From: Methylocystis sp. MJC1
Lineage (GTDB): Bacteria > Pseudomonadota > Alphaproteobacteria > Rhizobiales > Beijerinckiaceae
DNA: 64,000 nt
Assembly: GCF_026427715.1 (NCBI RefSeq)
Contig: NZ_CP107558.1
Location: forward strand, 3,565,001 to 3,629,000
Direction of reading: 5' to 3'
Shown here: positions 1 to 8,820 of the stretch, piece by piece
Position numbering within the stretch: the stretch's first letter is position 1
Layout: every line of letters begins with the position of its first letter
Notes under the pieces: model-generated
The model's input: the letters and a program-made list of their open reading frames with translations, nothing else
What the model was told of the DNA's origin: nothing
Databases searched by the model: none
Made by a program: the position numbers and the translations under genes

Positions 1-2336
1 CAGGCGGCAAGCTCGCGCGCCGTGCGCTCCAGGGCGAGCAGGCCCATGTCGATGATGAGGCCGGTCTGCTCGGCGATCGGTATGAATTGGCCGGGCTCCA
101 GGCGGCCGAGGCGCGGATGGTCCCAGCGCAGCAGCGCCTCGAAACCGGCGATGGTGCGGTCTTCCAGCCGCACGATCGGCTGAAAGAAGACCTTCACCTC
201 GCCGCGCTCCAACGCGCGGCGCATATCGGCTTCGAGCGTCAGACGGTCGGAGCGTTGCGCGCGCATAGAGGGACGGAAAACCTCGATGCGATTGCCGCCC
301 GTGCGCTTGGCGTGCCGCATGGCGATCTCGGCGTCCTCCAGCATGTCGTCGGCGCCGGGGTGAATTTGCTGGTCGTAGAGCGCGATGCCGATGGAGGCGA
401 AAAGCGCGATCTCGCGATCCGTGAAACGCACCGGCGTCGCCAGCGAGCGGCGCACCGAGTCGGCGAGCGTAATCACATGGTCGGCGTGCGTCTCGGAGGC
501 GAGGATGATCGCGAATGCGTCGCCATGCAGCCGCGCCAGCGTGTCCTGCGGCTGCAGCAGGCGCGTGAGGCGATGCGCGACGGTGAGCAGGATGCTGTCG
601 CCCATGGCGATGCCGACCTGCTCGTTGATCTGCTTGAAGCGGTCGATGTCGATGACGAGCACCGTCGGGCGCACGTCCTTCTCCATGCGCGCGAACACCA
701 GCGCCGCTTCGAGACGGTCGAAGAACAGCTCGCGATTGGGCAGGCCGGTCAGATTGTCGTGCACCGCGTCGTGCAGCAGGCGCTCCTGGGCGTTGCGCTC
801 ATCGGTGACGTCGGTCAGCGTGCCGACGACGCGAATGACTTCGCCATCCGGCCCGACCACGGGCCGCGCCCGCAGCCGATAGGCAAGATAATGGCCGTCG
901 GCGCCGCGCAGGCGGAACTCCTGATTGATGCGGCCCCGGCGCTGCTCCAGCAGCGCGTCGAGGCAGGCGCGGTAGCGGTCCTGCTCAAAGGGGTGCAGAA
1001 GGTCGAGCCAGGAAGAGGCGGCGCCCTCCAGACCGCCGCGGTCGAGGCCAAGCGCGGCCTCCGCCTCGGGGCTGACGTAAATATGGTCGGACGGCACGTC
1101 CCAATCGAAGACGATTTCATTGGCGCCGGTCATCGCCAGCGCCTTGCGCTCGACGTCGCTGATGGCGCCATGGGAGAGTCCGCCTGTGGCAAAGGCGTTT
1201 TGCATCACCGTGAAGCCGATGAGCATGACGATGAGCACGAGGCCGCCGACAAGCGCGGGCGACACGAGGTCGTTCGTCATCCAGCCGGCGACGGCGAAGC
1301 CCGCCGTCGCCACCCAGACGACGAGCAGGAACCAGGTGGGGATCAGCATGATGGCGCGGTCGAAACCGTGCGAGGCGAGATAAAGCACCAGCACGAAGCC
1401 GACGACCGCGACGGTCGCCAGAGAGATGCGCGCGACGCCTGCCGCCACGGGGGCGTCGAAGACGGCGAGCCCGGCGAGATCGAGCAGAATCAGCAGCCAC
1501 AGCGCCGCGACATGCCAGGCGCGCACATGCCAGCGATTGAGATTGAGATAGGCGAACAGAAAGACGACCAGCGTCGCCGACAGCACGGTCTCGGCGCCGG
1601 CGCGCCAGATGCGGTCGGCATTGGCGTCCGAGCCGAAAATCTTGTCCCAGAAGCCGAAGTCGATGCAGACATAGGCCAGCACGGCCCAGGCGAGCGCCGC
1701 CGCCGCCGGGAAAATGACGGCCCCCTTCACCACGAAGACGATGGTGAGGAAGAGCGCCAGCAGGCCGGCGATGCCGATGACGATGCCCTTGTAGAGCGTC
1801 AGGCTCGTCACCTTGTCCTTATAGGCGTCGGGCTCCCACAAATAGAGCTGCGGCAGGTTGGGCGTGCGCAGCTCCGCCACATAAGTGACGGTCGTGCCCG
1901 GATCGAGCGTCAGGCGGAAGACGTCGGCGTCGGCGGAATCTTCGGCCTCCGGCGGGAAGCCCTGGCTCGCGGTGATCGCGGAAATGCGCGTCGAGCCGAG
2001 ATCGGGCCAGATGACGCCGGAGCCCTGCAGGCGAAAGTGCGGCGCAACAATCAGGCGCTCGATCTGCTCGTCCGTGTCGTTCGTAAGGGCGAAGACGATC
2101 CAGTTCGGGCGGCTGCCAGCCTCCCTGGCGCCCACTTCGATGCGGCGCACAATGCCATCCGAGCCCGGCGCGGTGGAAACTTGCAGGCGGTCGCTTTGCG
2201 AATAATGCTTTTCCACCACATGGGTCAGGTCAATCGCCCGCGCGCCCTGCGGCACGCGCACCGATTCGACTGAAAACGCGGCGGTCGTCGAGACCAGGAA
2301 CCCAAAGAGGGCGATCAGAATCGTTTGGAGACGCAC
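1..2336 (-). CDS. 7TM-PAS-GGDEF-EAL cyclic-di-GMP signalling protein (3' end outside window)
   Basis: Reading the minus strand from a GTG at 2336 (GAGAAG ribosome site five bases upstream; a second in-frame GTG lies at 2342) gives an uninterrupted frame to the window edge, about 778 residues. Residues 1-22 are a signal peptide, followed by an extracytoplasmic domain to about 170 and about seven membrane helices to about 400, an arrangement like 7TMR-DISM receptors. A PAS domain (about 410-525), a GGDEF domain (about 535-695) and the beginning of an EAL domain follow. The EAL signature is present (GFEALLRW), but the GGDEF signature reads HGDAF, so diguanylate cyclase activity is doubtful; a regulatory GTP-binding role feeding an active phosphodiesterase is the usual inference for such pairs. 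The later EAL catalytic residues lie beyond the window. No neighbour indicates the input signal. Confidence 0.88.
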   Translation of the reverse strand, partial: MRLQTILIALFGFLVSTTAAFSVESVRVPQGARAIDLTHVVEKHYSQSDRLQVSTAPGSDGIVRRIEVGAREAGSRPNWIVFALTNDTDEQIERLIVAPHFRLQGSGVIWPDLGSTRISAITASQGFPPEAEDSADADVFRLTLDPGTTVTYVAELRTPNLPQLYLWEPDAYKDKVTSLTLYKGIVIGIAGLLALFLTIVFVVKGAVIFPAAAALAWAVLAYVCIDFGFWDKIFGSDANADRIWRAGAETVLSATLVVFLFAYLNLNRWHVRAWHVAALWLLILLDLAGLAVFDAPVAAGVARISLATVAVVGFVLVLYLASHGFDRAIMLIPTWFLLVVWVATAGFAVAGWMTNDLVSPALVGGLVLIVMLIGFTVMQNAFATGGLSHGAISDVERKALAMTGANEIVFDWDVPSDHIYVSPEAEAALGLDRGGLEGAASSWLDLLHPFEQDRYRACLDALLEQRRGRINQEFRLRGADGHYLAYRLRARPVVGPDGEVIRVVGTLTDVTDERNAQERLLHDAVHDNLTGLPNRELFFDRLEAALVFARMEKDVRPTVLVIDIDRFKQINEQVGIAMGDSILLTVAHRLTRLLQPQDTLARLHGDAFAIILASETHADHVITLADSVRRSLATPVRFTDREIALFASIGIALYDQQIHPGADDMLEDAEIAMRHAKRTGGNRIEVFRPSMRAQRSDRLTLEADMRRALERGEVKVFFQPIVRLEDRTIAGFEALLRWDHPRLGRLEPGQFIPIAEQTGLIIDMGLLALERTARELAA

Positions 2337-2772
2337 ATTCACTTCTCGGCTGTGGAGCCTGTCGCTCGAAGGGGCGGTTCGCTATGCTCGGATCGCGGCC
2401 ACGGCGAGACGATTGCGCGGCCGAAACTTGCAACTCGCCGCCATCCCGCCTACTGGAAGCCAGAATATTGGACGCCACGCAACTCAGTCCGCGATGCGCC
2501 TCCGGGCGAGGCCGGCGCCGCGCCGAGCGGCTTGAGAAGCCCGAAAAATCAGTAGAGCCTTCGGCTCTCGTCCGCAAGTCGATTCAAGCTTGCCGAAAAT
2601 GCGGTATGGTCTTTGCGAGGGAAATTCGGCTGCGCTTGCGGACGGCGGAAGCCGTAAATATACGCTTGAGGATGTCAGCAGCGCGGCGCGCGCGGATCTC
2701 CGACAAAGGTGAACGGCAGTTTTTCGCGACGCTCCGGCCGCGGGCGGCGCGCTGTGGATAGGAATGGAACGG
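2337..2772. other. Divergent intergenic region between the GGDEF/EAL gene and ptsP
   Basis: About 430 bases separate two divergent genes and must hold both promoters. The short open frames across it have the arginine-rich composition of GC-rich noise and no ribosome sites. I see no convincing repeat, RNA gene or operator. Confidence 0.5.
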
Positions 2773-5037
2773 ATGCGTAGCGCCCTTGGCGGCCCCCGCC
2801 TTTTGCTGCGCCGACTGCGCGAGATCAGCGCGGAGTCGGTGAGCGCGCAGGCGCGTCTCGACAAAATCGTTGTGCAGATTGCCGCGAATATGGTCGCCGA
2901 GGTCTGTTCCGTCTATGTGCTGCGGGCGGACCAGCGGCTGGAGCTCTATGCGACCGAAGGCTTGAACCGCGAGGCGGTCCACCAGACGACCATGCATGCG
3001 GGCGAGGGCCTCGTCGGCCTTATTGCCAGGAGTGCGGAGCCGCTCGCCCTCTCCGAGGCGCAGGACCACCCCGCCTTCGCCTATAAGCCGGAGACGGGCG
3101 AAGAAGCCTATCACTCCTTCCTCGGCGTGCCGATCCTGCGCGGCGGATCGACGCTCGGCGTCCTCGTCGTCCAGAACAAGGTCCGCAGGGTTTATTCCGA
3201 GGAGGAGGTCGAGGCGCTCCAGACGACCGCGATGCTGCTCGCCGAGCTCATCGCCTCGGGCGAGCTGCAGGCGATCCAGGACCCGCGCGACCTCGCGCTG
3301 TATCGCCCGGCCTCGCTGCGAGGCGCCCCCATGTGCGAGGGCGTCGGGCTCGGCCATGTGCTGCTGCACGAGCCGCGCGTCGTCGTGAAGCAGCTCGTCG
3401 CGGAAGATCTTTCGCGCGAATTGAGCAGGCTGGAGCAGGCAGTCGACGCCATGCGCGCCTCGATCGACGAGCTCGTCGCCCATGGCGACCGCATGGGCGC
3501 CGGCGAGCACCGCGACGTGTTGGAGACCGTCCGCATGGTCGCCTATGACCAGGGCTGGGTGCGTCGCCTGCGCGAGGCGGTGAAATCCGGCCTGACGGCG
3601 GAAGCGGCGGTGGAGCGCGTGCAGAACGACGCCCGCGCCCGCATGCAGCGCCAGACCGATCCCTATCTGCGCGATAGGCTGCACGATCTCGACGACATCG
3701 CCAACCGCCTGCTGCACCAGCTGACCGGCCAGAGCTATGTCGCCGACCGGGAGAGCGTGCCGGACAACGCCATCATCGTCGCCCGCACCATGGGGCCGGC
3801 GGCGCTGCTCGATTACGACCGGGCGCGGCTGCGCGGCCTCGTTCTGGAGGAAGGCGGCCCGTCGAGCCATGTCGCCATCGTGGCGCGCGCGCTCGGCGTC
3901 GCGACCGTGGGCCTCGTGCGGGGGATCATCGACCTCGCCGAGACGGGCGATCCGATCATCGTCGACGGTTCGACCGGCGAGGTGCATGTGCGTCCGCAGC
4001 CGGACGTGCAGAACGCCTACGCCGAAAAGGCGCGGCTGCGCGCGAGGCGCCAGGAGCAATACGCCAAGCTGCGCGACGTGCCGGCGATCAGCAAGGACGG
4101 CGTCGAGATCGCGCTGCATATGAACGCCGGCCTCGCCATCGACGTGCCGCATGTCCACGACACAGGCGCGCAATCGATCGGGCTGTTTCGCACGGAATTG
4201 CAATTCATGCTCGCGTCGCGCTTCCCGCGGATGGACGAGCAGTATCGCTTTTACAAAGGCGTGCTCGACGCCGTGCCAAATCGCCCGGTGACGTTCCGCA
4301 CGCTCGACATCGGCTCCGACAAGGTCCTTCCCTATATGGCGAAGATCGAGGAGGAGAACCCGGCGCTCGGCTGGCGCGCGATCCGAATCGGTCTCGACCG
4401 CCCGGGCCTCTTGCGCATGCAGCTGCGCGCCATGCTCAAGGCCGGCGCCGGACGAGATTTGCGCATCATGTTCCCGATGATCGCGAACGTCTCGGAATTC
4501 GAGGCGGCGAAAGCCATTGCGCTACGCGAGTTGGAGCATTTGCGCCGCCATCGCTATCCCGAGCCCCGCACGCTCAAGCTCGGCGCCATGGTGGAGGTGC
4601 CCTCGCTCCTCTGGGAGCTCGACCTCATCGCCGCGCGCGCGGATTTTCTGTCGGTCGGCTCGAACGATCTCGTGCAGTATATGTACGCCGCCGACCGCGA
4701 TAATACGCGCGTCTCGAAGCGTTACGACAACCTCTCCGCGCCGGTGCTGCGTGCGCTGGAGCGCGTCGCCGACGCCGGCCGGCGCGCTGGAACGCCGGTG
4801 ACGCTCTGCGGCGAGATGGGCGGACGTCCGCTCGAGGCGCTGGCGCTGATCGCCATTGGTTATCGCTCGCTTTCCATGGCGCCGGCGGCCATCGGCCCGG
4901 TAAAGTCGACGATCCTCAGCCTCGATGTCGACGAGGCGCAGGTTTATCTCGCGACCCTGCTCGCCTCCGACGACGGCGCGCCCTCCGTGCGCGAGAAGCT
5001 GCGCGACTATGCCGTCGCGCGCGGCGTGCCGCTGTAG
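2773..5037 (+). CDS. ptsP: PTS-Ntr enzyme I (phosphoenolpyruvate-protein phosphotransferase PtsP)
   Basis: This is the first phosphotransferase of the nitrogen PTS, passing phosphate from PEP to NPr and on to EIIA-Ntr in the cytoplasm. A GAF domain spans about residues 15-165, followed by the enzyme I N-terminal and mobile domains with the phosphohistidine in GGPSSHVAIVA (His about 366), and the PEP-binding TIM barrel with the conserved cysteine in TLCGEMGG near residue 680. Family members are about 750 residues; this has 754. I chose ATG 2773 rather than the in-frame ATG 2764, because AGGA at 2760-2763 is well spaced only for 2773 and family proteins begin at this MRS. In many relatives ptsP lies downstream of lysC; here the upstream neighbour is a divergent signalling gene. 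prfA follows after 51 bases on the same strand, so co-transcription is likely. Confidence 0.95.
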   Translation: MRSALGGPRLLLRRLREISAESVSAQARLDKIVVQIAANMVAEVCSVYVLRADQRLELYATEGLNREAVHQTTMHAGEGLVGLIARSAEPLALSEAQDHPAFAYKPETGEEAYHSFLGVPILRGGSTLGVLVVQNKVRRVYSEEEVEALQTTAMLLAELIASGELQAIQDPRDLALYRPASLRGAPMCEGVGLGHVLLHEPRVVVKQLVAEDLSRELSRLEQAVDAMRASIDELVAHGDRMGAGEHRDVLETVRMVAYDQGWVRRLREAVKSGLTAEAAVERVQNDARARMQRQTDPYLRDRLHDLDDIANRLLHQLTGQSYVADRESVPDNAIIVARTMGPAALLDYDRARLRGLVLEEGGPSSHVAIVARALGVATVGLVRGIIDLAETGDPIIVDGSTGEVHVRPQPDVQNAYAEKARLRARRQEQYAKLRDVPAISKDGVEIALHMNAGLAIDVPHVHDTGAQSIGLFRTELQFMLASRFPRMDEQYRFYKGVLDAVPNRPVTFRTLDIGSDKVLPYMAKIEEENPALGWRAIRIGLDRPGLLRMQLRAMLKAGAGRDLRIMFPMIANVSEFEAAKAIALRELEHLRRHRYPEPRTLKLGAMVEVPSLLWELDLIAARADFLSVGSNDLVQYMYAADRDNTRVSKRYDNLSAPVLRALERVADAGRRAGTPVTLCGEMGGRPLEALALIAIGYRSLSMAPAAIGPVKSTILSLDVDEAQVYLATLLASDDGAPSVREKLRDYAVARGVPL

Positions 5038-5088
5038 CGGCGCGCGTCGCCTTTACTTGACGATTCCACTCCGACACCGAAATTCGCA

Positions 5089-6159
5089 ATGTTCGCACAA
5101 GACAAGCTCGATCTCATTCTGCGCCGCTATGAGGAGATCGGCGAAAAGCTTTCCAGCGGCGCCGACGGACAGGCCTTTGTCGCGCTCTCGCGCGAGCGTG
5201 CGACGCTCGACGAGGTGGTCGAGGCGATCCGCGCCTATCGCGCCGCCGAACGCGAGGCGAATGATCTTGCGGCGATGCTCGCAGACGCGTCGCTCGACGC
5301 CGACATGCGCGCGCTCGCCGAGGCGGAAGTGGATGAGGCGCGCGAGAGACTCGCAGCCGCCGAGCAAACGCTGCAATTCGCCTTGCTGCCGAAGGACGAA
5401 GCCGATGAAAAGGGCGTCATCCTCGAAGTGCGCGCCGGCACGGGCGGCGACGAGGCCGCGCTTTTCGCAGGCGATCTCTTCCGCGCCTATCAGAAATTCG
5501 CCGCGCTGAAAGGCTGGCGCGTGGAGCTTATTTCGGAGAGCCCGGGCGCGCTCGGCGGCTTCAAGGAAATTGTCGCCGAGATCACGGGCCGCGGCGTCTA
5601 TGGAAGGCTGAAATTTGAATCCGGCGTGCATCGCGTGCAGCGCGTGCCGGAGACGGAAACGCAGGGCCGCATTCATACCTCCGCCGCCACGGTCGCCGTG
5701 CTGCCACAGGCGGAGGAGGTCGATCTCGACATCGACGAGAGGGATTTGCAGATCGACACGATGCGCGCGCAAGGCGCCGGCGGCCAGCACGTCAACAAGA
5801 CGGAATCCGCCATTCGCATCACGCATATCCCGTCCGGCATCGTCGTGATGATGCAGGAGGAGCGTTCGCAGCACCGCAACAGAGCGAAGGCGATGAACGT
5901 GCTACGCTCGCGCCTCTACGACGCCGAGCGGCAGCGGCTCGACAAGGAGCGCTCCGACGACCGCAAGGCGCAAGTCGGCTCAGGCGACCGCTCGGAGAGA
6001 ATTCGCACTTATAACTTTCCGCAAGGGCGCGTCACGGACCATCGCATCAATCTAACGCTGTACAAGCTCGATCGCGTGATGGAAGGCGAATTCGACGAAA
6101 TATTCGACGCGCTGACCACGGACCATCAGCAAAAGCTCCTCGCGCAAAGCGAGGCGTGA
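5089..6159 (+). CDS. prfA: Peptide chain release factor 1
   Basis: RF1 recognises UAA and UAG in the ribosomal A site and triggers peptide release. The GGQ catalytic loop is present ([12 protein letters not shown], about residues 228-239). The codon-recognition tripeptide region reads [13 protein letters not shown], which fits the P-x-T type of RF1 and not the SPF type of RF2; the length of 356 residues also fits RF1. No strong Shine-Dalgarno sequence precedes the ATG. It follows ptsP by 51 bases. In many alphaproteobacteria prmC (hemK), the methyltransferase that modifies the GGQ glutamine, comes directly after prfA; here a palindromic repeat and an unrelated small gene follow instead. Confidence 0.97.
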   Translation: MFAQDKLDLILRRYEEIGEKLSSGADGQAFVALSRERATLDEVVEAIRAYRAAEREANDLAAMLADASLDADMRALAEAEVDEARERLAAAEQTLQFALLPKDEADEKGVILEVRAGTGGDEAALFAGDLFRAYQKFAALKGWRVELISESPGALGGFKEIVAEITGRGVYGRLKFESGVHRVQRVPETETQGRIHTSAATVAVLPQAEEVDLDIDERDLQIDTMRAQGAGGQHVNKTESAIRITHIPSGIVVMMQEERSQHRNRAKAMNVLRSRLYDAERQRLDKERSDDRKAQVGSGDRSERIRTYNFPQGRVTDHRINLTLYKLDRVMEGEFDEIFDALTTDHQQKLLAQSEA

Positions 6160-6164
6160 CTTCA

Positions 6165-6222
6165 TGGACCGCGAGCCTTCGGGCTCGCATGCTGCTGAGC
6201 GAGCCTGAAGGCTCGCGGTCCA
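6165..6222. repeat. Palindromic element, family A (GGACCGCGAGCC type)
   Basis: Two 24-base arms, 6165-6188 and 6199-6222, are reverse complements with one mismatch and begin TGGACCGCGAGCCTTC. It starts six bases after the prfA stop and may act as a 3' stem-loop. Related copies are at 8757-8806 and 60596-60652, and a half copy at 24001-24023. Confidence 0.9.
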
Positions 6223-6334
6223 GGCGTGCGCCGGCTGAATTTTGTCATGTGCGAGGACGCACGGCGCCCAAGCGCGAAGCCGTCTAGTCTCTCTCCATTC
6301 GCAGCGAGACTGCGAAAACAAAGAGGAGAGCGTC

Positions 6335-6598
6335 ATGTTCAAATCAAAGAAATCCCTCGCCGCCGCGATCGCCGCCACTGTCGTCGCCGGCTCGATCGCC
6401 AGCGCCACGCCGGCCTCGGCTTATTACTGGCATCACCACGGCTATGGCTGGGGCCCCTATGCGGCCGGCGCGGCGGGCGCGGTTGCTCTTGGCCTCGTTG
6501 CCGGCGCCCTTGCGGAGAGCGAGAGCTGCTATTATGAGAGCCGCCCGGTTTATCGTCACGGCTATTTCGTCGGCTACCGTCAGGTTCAGGTGTGCTGA
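6335..6598 (+). CDS. Small exported protein, Tyr/His-rich, with one hydrophobic segment
   Basis: An 87-residue protein with a strong ribosome site (AAGAGGAGAG, four bases before the ATG). Residues 1-29 form a signal peptide ending ATPASA. The mature part begins YYWHHHGYGWGPY, then a Gly/Ala-rich hydrophobic stretch of about 18 residues, then a tyrosine-rich tail with two cysteines, one of them the last residue. Such small YWHHHGYGW-type proteins are common and uncharacterised in Hyphomicrobiales. I do not recognise a function; metal binding by the histidines is possible but unproven. Confidence 0.75.
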   Translation: MFKSKKSLAAAIAATVVAGSIASATPASAYYWHHHGYGWGPYAAGAAGAVALGLVAGALAESESCYYESRPVYRHGYFVGYRQVQVC

Positions 6599-6655
6599 GC
6601 TCGGCGTATGAGGAAAGCGACAAGGGCCGGCGGGCGCCGGCCCGGATCGCCGCGA

Positions 6656-6976
6656 TTACCACCAGTTGTCGAAGATCGTGCCCATCTCGGTGAAGCGCGT
6701 CGGATCGTTTCTACGAAAATCCTGTTGCTCGAGAAAATAATTGTCGTTGGCGTGCGCGTTCGGCTGCAGATTGCCGGTGGCCGGGTCGCCTGCTCCGTCG
6801 TTGAGCCAGTCCAGGTTCGACGTCAGCTCCTTGGGCAGCGGAATCGGAAAGTCGTTGCTTTCGACGACGGCAGGCGGCGGCGCGGGCGCCCGCTTGCGCG
6901 ATTTCGCCAGCGCGTCCCCAGACAGGAACACGCCGGCCAGGGCAAAACAAAGTGACAGGGTCAAAGCGCGACGCAT
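6656..6976 (-). CDS. Small exported hypothetical protein
   Basis: A 106-residue protein starting at ATG 6976, chosen over an upstream in-frame start because GGAG lies seven bases before it and a typical signal peptide (MRRALTLSLCFALAG to GDALA) follows at once. The mature part is basic and proline-rich (KSRKRAPAPPP), then carries acidic and asparagine-rich sequence ending in FDNWW. It resembles short conserved hypothetical proteins of Hyphomicrobiales; I recognise no domain. It lies downstream of purH on the same strand, 105 bases past its ATG-proximal edge, so it may share no transcript with it. Confidence 0.65.
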   Translation of the reverse strand: MRRALTLSLCFALAGVFLSGDALAKSRKRAPAPPPAVVESNDFPIPLPKELTSNLDWLNDGAGDPATGNLQPNAHANDNYFLEQQDFRRNDPTRFTEMGTIFDNWW

Positions 6977-7081
6977 ACGCGAACTCCGGAAAGATTTGCG
7001 GAGCGCCACCCTAACGCGCGTCCCGCTCGCACGGAATCGCGCGAGCGCCAAGAATTCGCGCCATCCTTTACGGAATGCGAA

Positions 7082-8674
7082 CTAGTGCCGGAAGTGGCGC
7101 ACGCCGGTGAACACCATGGCGATGCCCTTCTCGTCGGCGGCGGCGATGACATCCTTGTCATTGACCGAGCCGCCCGGCTGAATGGCCGCCGTCGCGCCAG
7201 CCGCCACCGCCGCGAGCAACCCGTCCGGGAAGGGGAAGAATGCGTCCGAGGCGACGACCGCGCCTTTCGCCAAGCTCTCGGCGAGCCCCGCCGCCTGCGC
7301 CGCCTCGCCGGCCTTATGCGCGGCGATGCGCGAGCTGTCGACGCGCGACATCTGCCCCGCGCCAATGCCGACCGTGGCAAGATCCCGCGCATACACAATG
7401 GCGTTGGACTTCACATGCTTAACGACGCGGTAGGCAAATTTCAGATCGGCGAGTTCCTTTTCGCTCGGCGCGCGCTTGGTGACGACCTTCACATCCATGT
7501 CGTCGACCACGGCGTTGTCGCGCGACTGCGCCAAAAAGCCGCCCGCGACGCTGCGGAAGGCGAGACCGCGCGCGCGGGGATCGGGCAGTCCGCCCGTCAG
7601 CAGCAGCCGCAGATTCTTCTTCGCCGCGACGATCTCGATCGCCTCCTGCTCAGCGTCGGGAGCGATGATCACTTCGGTGAAGATCTTCACGATCTCGCGC
7701 GCCGCCTGCGCATCGAGCTTGCGGTTCAGGGCGACAATGCCGCCATAGGCCGAAGTAGGATCGCAGCGCAGCGCCTTCACATAGGCGTCTTCGAGCGAAG
7801 CGCCCTCCGCGACGCCGCAAGGATTGGCGTGCTTCACGATGACGACGGCGGCCGTGCGCGCAGGATCGAATTCCGCGACGCATTCGAAGGCGGCGTCGGT
7901 GTCGTTGATGTTGTTGTAGGAGAGCTGCTTGCCCTGAACCTGCCGCGCCGTCGCGACGCCGGGCCGAGCTTCGCCGGTGAGATAAAAGCCCGCCGACTGG
8001 TGCGGGTTCTCGCCATAGCGCATGGGCTCGGAGAGCTTGCCGCCAAAGGCGCGAACCGGCGGCGAAGCCTCGCCGAGTTCTTGCGCCAGCCAGTTGGAGA
8101 TCGCCGCGTCATAGGCGGCCGTGCGAGCAAAGGCCTTTTGCGCAAGGCGCCGGCGCGTCGCGCGGGTCGTCGCGCCTTCGGTCGCCTTCAACTCTTCCAC
8201 CATGGCGGCGTAGTCGGCGGGATCGACCACAACGGCGACGTCGTCGTGATTCTTGGAGGCCGCGCGGATCATCGCCGGCCCGCCGATGTCGATGTTCTCG
8301 ACGCATTCCTCGAAAGGCGCGCCTTTGGCGAGCGTCGCTTCAAAGGGATAGAGATTGACGACGAGAAGATCGATCGGGCGGATGTCATGCGCAAGCATGG
8401 CCGCCTCATGCTCGGGATTCTCGCGTATCGCGAGCAACCCGCCATGGACCTTGGGATGCAGCGTCTTGAGCCGCCCGTCCATCATCTCGGGAAAATGGGT
8501 GAGGTCGGAAATATCCTTCACCGCAAGGCCCGCGTCCGCCAACGCCTTGCGCGTGCCGCCGGTGGAGACAAGCTCGACCCCATGGCCCGCGAGGGCGCGC
8601 GCGAATTCGACGAGGCCCGTCTTGTCGGAGACGGAGAGAAGCGCGCGCGCGACTTTACGCTGATCGACCGGCAT
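7082..8674 (-). CDS. purH: Bifunctional AICAR formyltransferase / IMP cyclohydrolase
   Basis: PurH performs the last two steps of purine synthesis, formylating AICAR with 10-formyl-tetrahydrofolate and closing the ring to IMP. The N-terminal cyclohydrolase (MGS-like fold) begins [12 protein letters not shown] and includes [16 protein letters not shown]; the formyltransferase part carries YGENPHQ and the catalytic [10 protein letters not shown]. The length of 530 residues is typical. The gene stands alone between a small exported protein and, across a palindromic repeat, a heparinase-like gene on the same strand; that neighbour is common for purH in Hyphomicrobiales. Confidence 0.97.
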   Translation of the reverse strand: MPVDQRKVARALLSVSDKTGLVEFARALAGHGVELVSTGGTRKALADAGLAVKDISDLTHFPEMMDGRLKTLHPKVHGGLLAIRENPEHEAAMLAHDIRPIDLLVVNLYPFEATLAKGAPFEECVENIDIGGPAMIRAASKNHDDVAVVVDPADYAAMVEELKATEGATTRATRRRLAQKAFARTAAYDAAISNWLAQELGEASPPVRAFGGKLSEPMRYGENPHQSAGFYLTGEARPGVATARQVQGKQLSYNNINDTDAAFECVAEFDPARTAAVVIVKHANPCGVAEGASLEDAYVKALRCDPTSAYGGIVALNRKLDAQAAREIVKIFTEVIIAPDAEQEAIEIVAAKKNLRLLLTGGLPDPRARGLAFRSVAGGFLAQSRDNAVVDDMDVKVVTKRAPSEKELADLKFAYRVVKHVKSNAIVYARDLATVGIGAGQMSRVDSSRIAAHKAGEAAQAAGLAESLAKGAVVASDAFFPFPDGLLAAVAAGATAAIQPGGSVNDKDVIAAADEKGIAMVFTGVRHFRH

Positions 8675-8756
8675 GGGATGGATGTCCTTCCTAAAGGGAA
8701 TTTACGCCGCGCTTATCACACATCCTTAAGTCGCGGAACCTTGGCCCCCGCGCTTT

Positions 8757-8806
8757 GGACCGCGAGCCTTTGGCTCGCTCGCTGCGCGCCCGAAGGCGCG
8801 CGGTCC
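8757..8806. repeat. Palindromic element, family A
   Basis: GGACCGCGAGCC at the left is mirrored by GGCGCGCGGTCC at the right, with a less perfect interior than the 6165-6222 copy. It lies between the heparinase-like gene's stop and purH. Confidence 0.8.
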
Positions 8807-8820
8807 TAATTCAACGCCCC

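Noticed and set aside
87..2273. A long plus-strand open frame of 728 codons
   Set aside because: It is antisense to the GGDEF/EAL gene; its product is rich in Arg, Ala, Asp and His with no domain, as antisense frames in GC-rich DNA are.
2584..4203. A 539-codon minus-strand frame opposite ptsP
   Set aside because: Antisense to a well-conserved gene, with shadow-like composition and no ribosome site.
7085..8809. A 574-codon plus-strand frame opposite purH
   Set aside because: Antisense of purH; no recognisable domain and extreme composition.
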